57,817 bases of DNA from Thiohalocapsa sp. GTDB lineage: Bacteria; Pseudomonadota; Gammaproteobacteria; Chromatiales; Chromatiaceae. Below the pieces are notes generated by a model. That model ran no database searches. It was not told the origin of the DNA and was given only the letters and a program-made list of their open reading frames with translations. The stretch spans positions 1 to 57,817 of the forward strand of contig JAIPFF010000033.1 in assembly GCA_021736785.1 (NCBI GenBank). The letters run 5' to 3'. Shown here in pieces: positions 57,661 through 57,817 of the stretch; the stretch's first letter is position 1, and each line of letters begins with the position of its first letter. The position numbers were made by a program, and so were the translations under genes.

Positions 57661-57817
57661 TACGGGCGCGACCCCGGGCGCCCGCCGATCGCCTTGGAGC
57701 GCATCCTGCGCATGCTCTGCCTGCAGCAGTGGTTCACGCTCTCCGACGAGGGGCTCGAGGACGCGGTCTACGACAGCCAGGCGTTCCGCGCCTTCCTCGG
57801 GCTGGACTTGGCGCGCG
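57661..57817 (+). mobile_element. IS5-family transposase N-terminus, truncated by window edge
   Basis: GRPPIALERILRMLCLQQWF followed by TLSDEGLEDAVYDSQAFRAFLGLDLAR is the conserved N-terminal region of IS5-type DDE transposases. The usual first 40-50 residues are missing; the frame runs directly from the Fic-like fragment, so the 5' end of the IS is probably lost or this is a fusion. The gene continues beyond the window. Confidence 0.75.

Overview
The window is high-GC DNA from a purple phototrophic bacterium. The core of a photosynthesis gene cluster (bchP-bchG-ppsR and bchFNBHLM-lhaA-puhABC-acsF-puhE-hemN-bchJ) sits directly beside housekeeping genes in a typical gammaproteobacterial order (queA, tgt-yajC-secD-secF). 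A purple sulfur-type gammaproteobacterium, perhaps Ectothiorhodospiraceae or Chromatiaceae, is the best guess. That rests on gene content and order only; no rRNA is present.

Layout. 1-4241: the end of an unidentified gene, then on the minus strand ppsR, bchG and bchP. 4242-4892: a divergent control region with a 17-bp palindrome, a near-match to the PpsR/CrtJ site and a promoter with a perfect -35 box in front of bchF. 4893-19303: a tightly packed plus-strand superoperon for bacteriochlorophyll synthesis and reaction-centre assembly, with stop/start overlaps at several junctions. 19304-22083: a spacer with an FNR-type palindrome, then hemN, bchJ and a single-cluster ferredoxin. 22272-25841: two small minus-strand genes, tRNA-Leu(CAA), queA, a candidate sRNA and msrA. 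25946-32131: HAD phosphatase, tgt, yajC, secD, secF and an NRDE/TANGO2 protein. 32557-48447: a cobalamin-centred block (btuB, cobU, metH, a Cys-rich protein, cobQ, then the B12-dependent radical-SAM cyclase bchE followed upstream by btuD-btuC-btuF), interrupted by one membrane glycosyltransferase. 48961-55904: a small secreted protein, a NodIJ-like ABC exporter, a protein resembling eukaryotic N-terminal glutamine amidohydrolase (WDYHV/NTAQ1), an AlaC-type aminotransferase, hom and coaX, separated by short tandem repeats. 55924-57817: a heptanucleotide repeat, tRNA-Thr(TGT), and the decayed remains of an integrated element (primase/helicase remnant, AlpA regulator, Fic-like tail abutting an IS5-type transposase start).

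How it fits together. Both alternative Mg-protoporphyrin monomethyl ester cyclases are encoded: O2-dependent AcsF inside the reaction-centre operon, and O2-sensitive, cobalamin-dependent BchE inside the B12 uptake/synthesis block. FNR-like sites lie upstream of hemN and bchE, the two anaerobic tetrapyrrole enzymes, while the PpsR-like site lies at bchF. This suggests separate oxygen inputs for the common pathway and for its anaerobic steps. The PpsR itself has only one cysteine, so the intramolecular disulfide model from Rhodobacter cannot apply.

The most unusual items are the candidate anti-Shine-Dalgarno sRNA at about 24947-25034, the bacterial NTAQ1-like protein, the single-Cys PpsR, and the coupling of bchE to B12 acquisition without a cobalamin riboswitch I could recognise.
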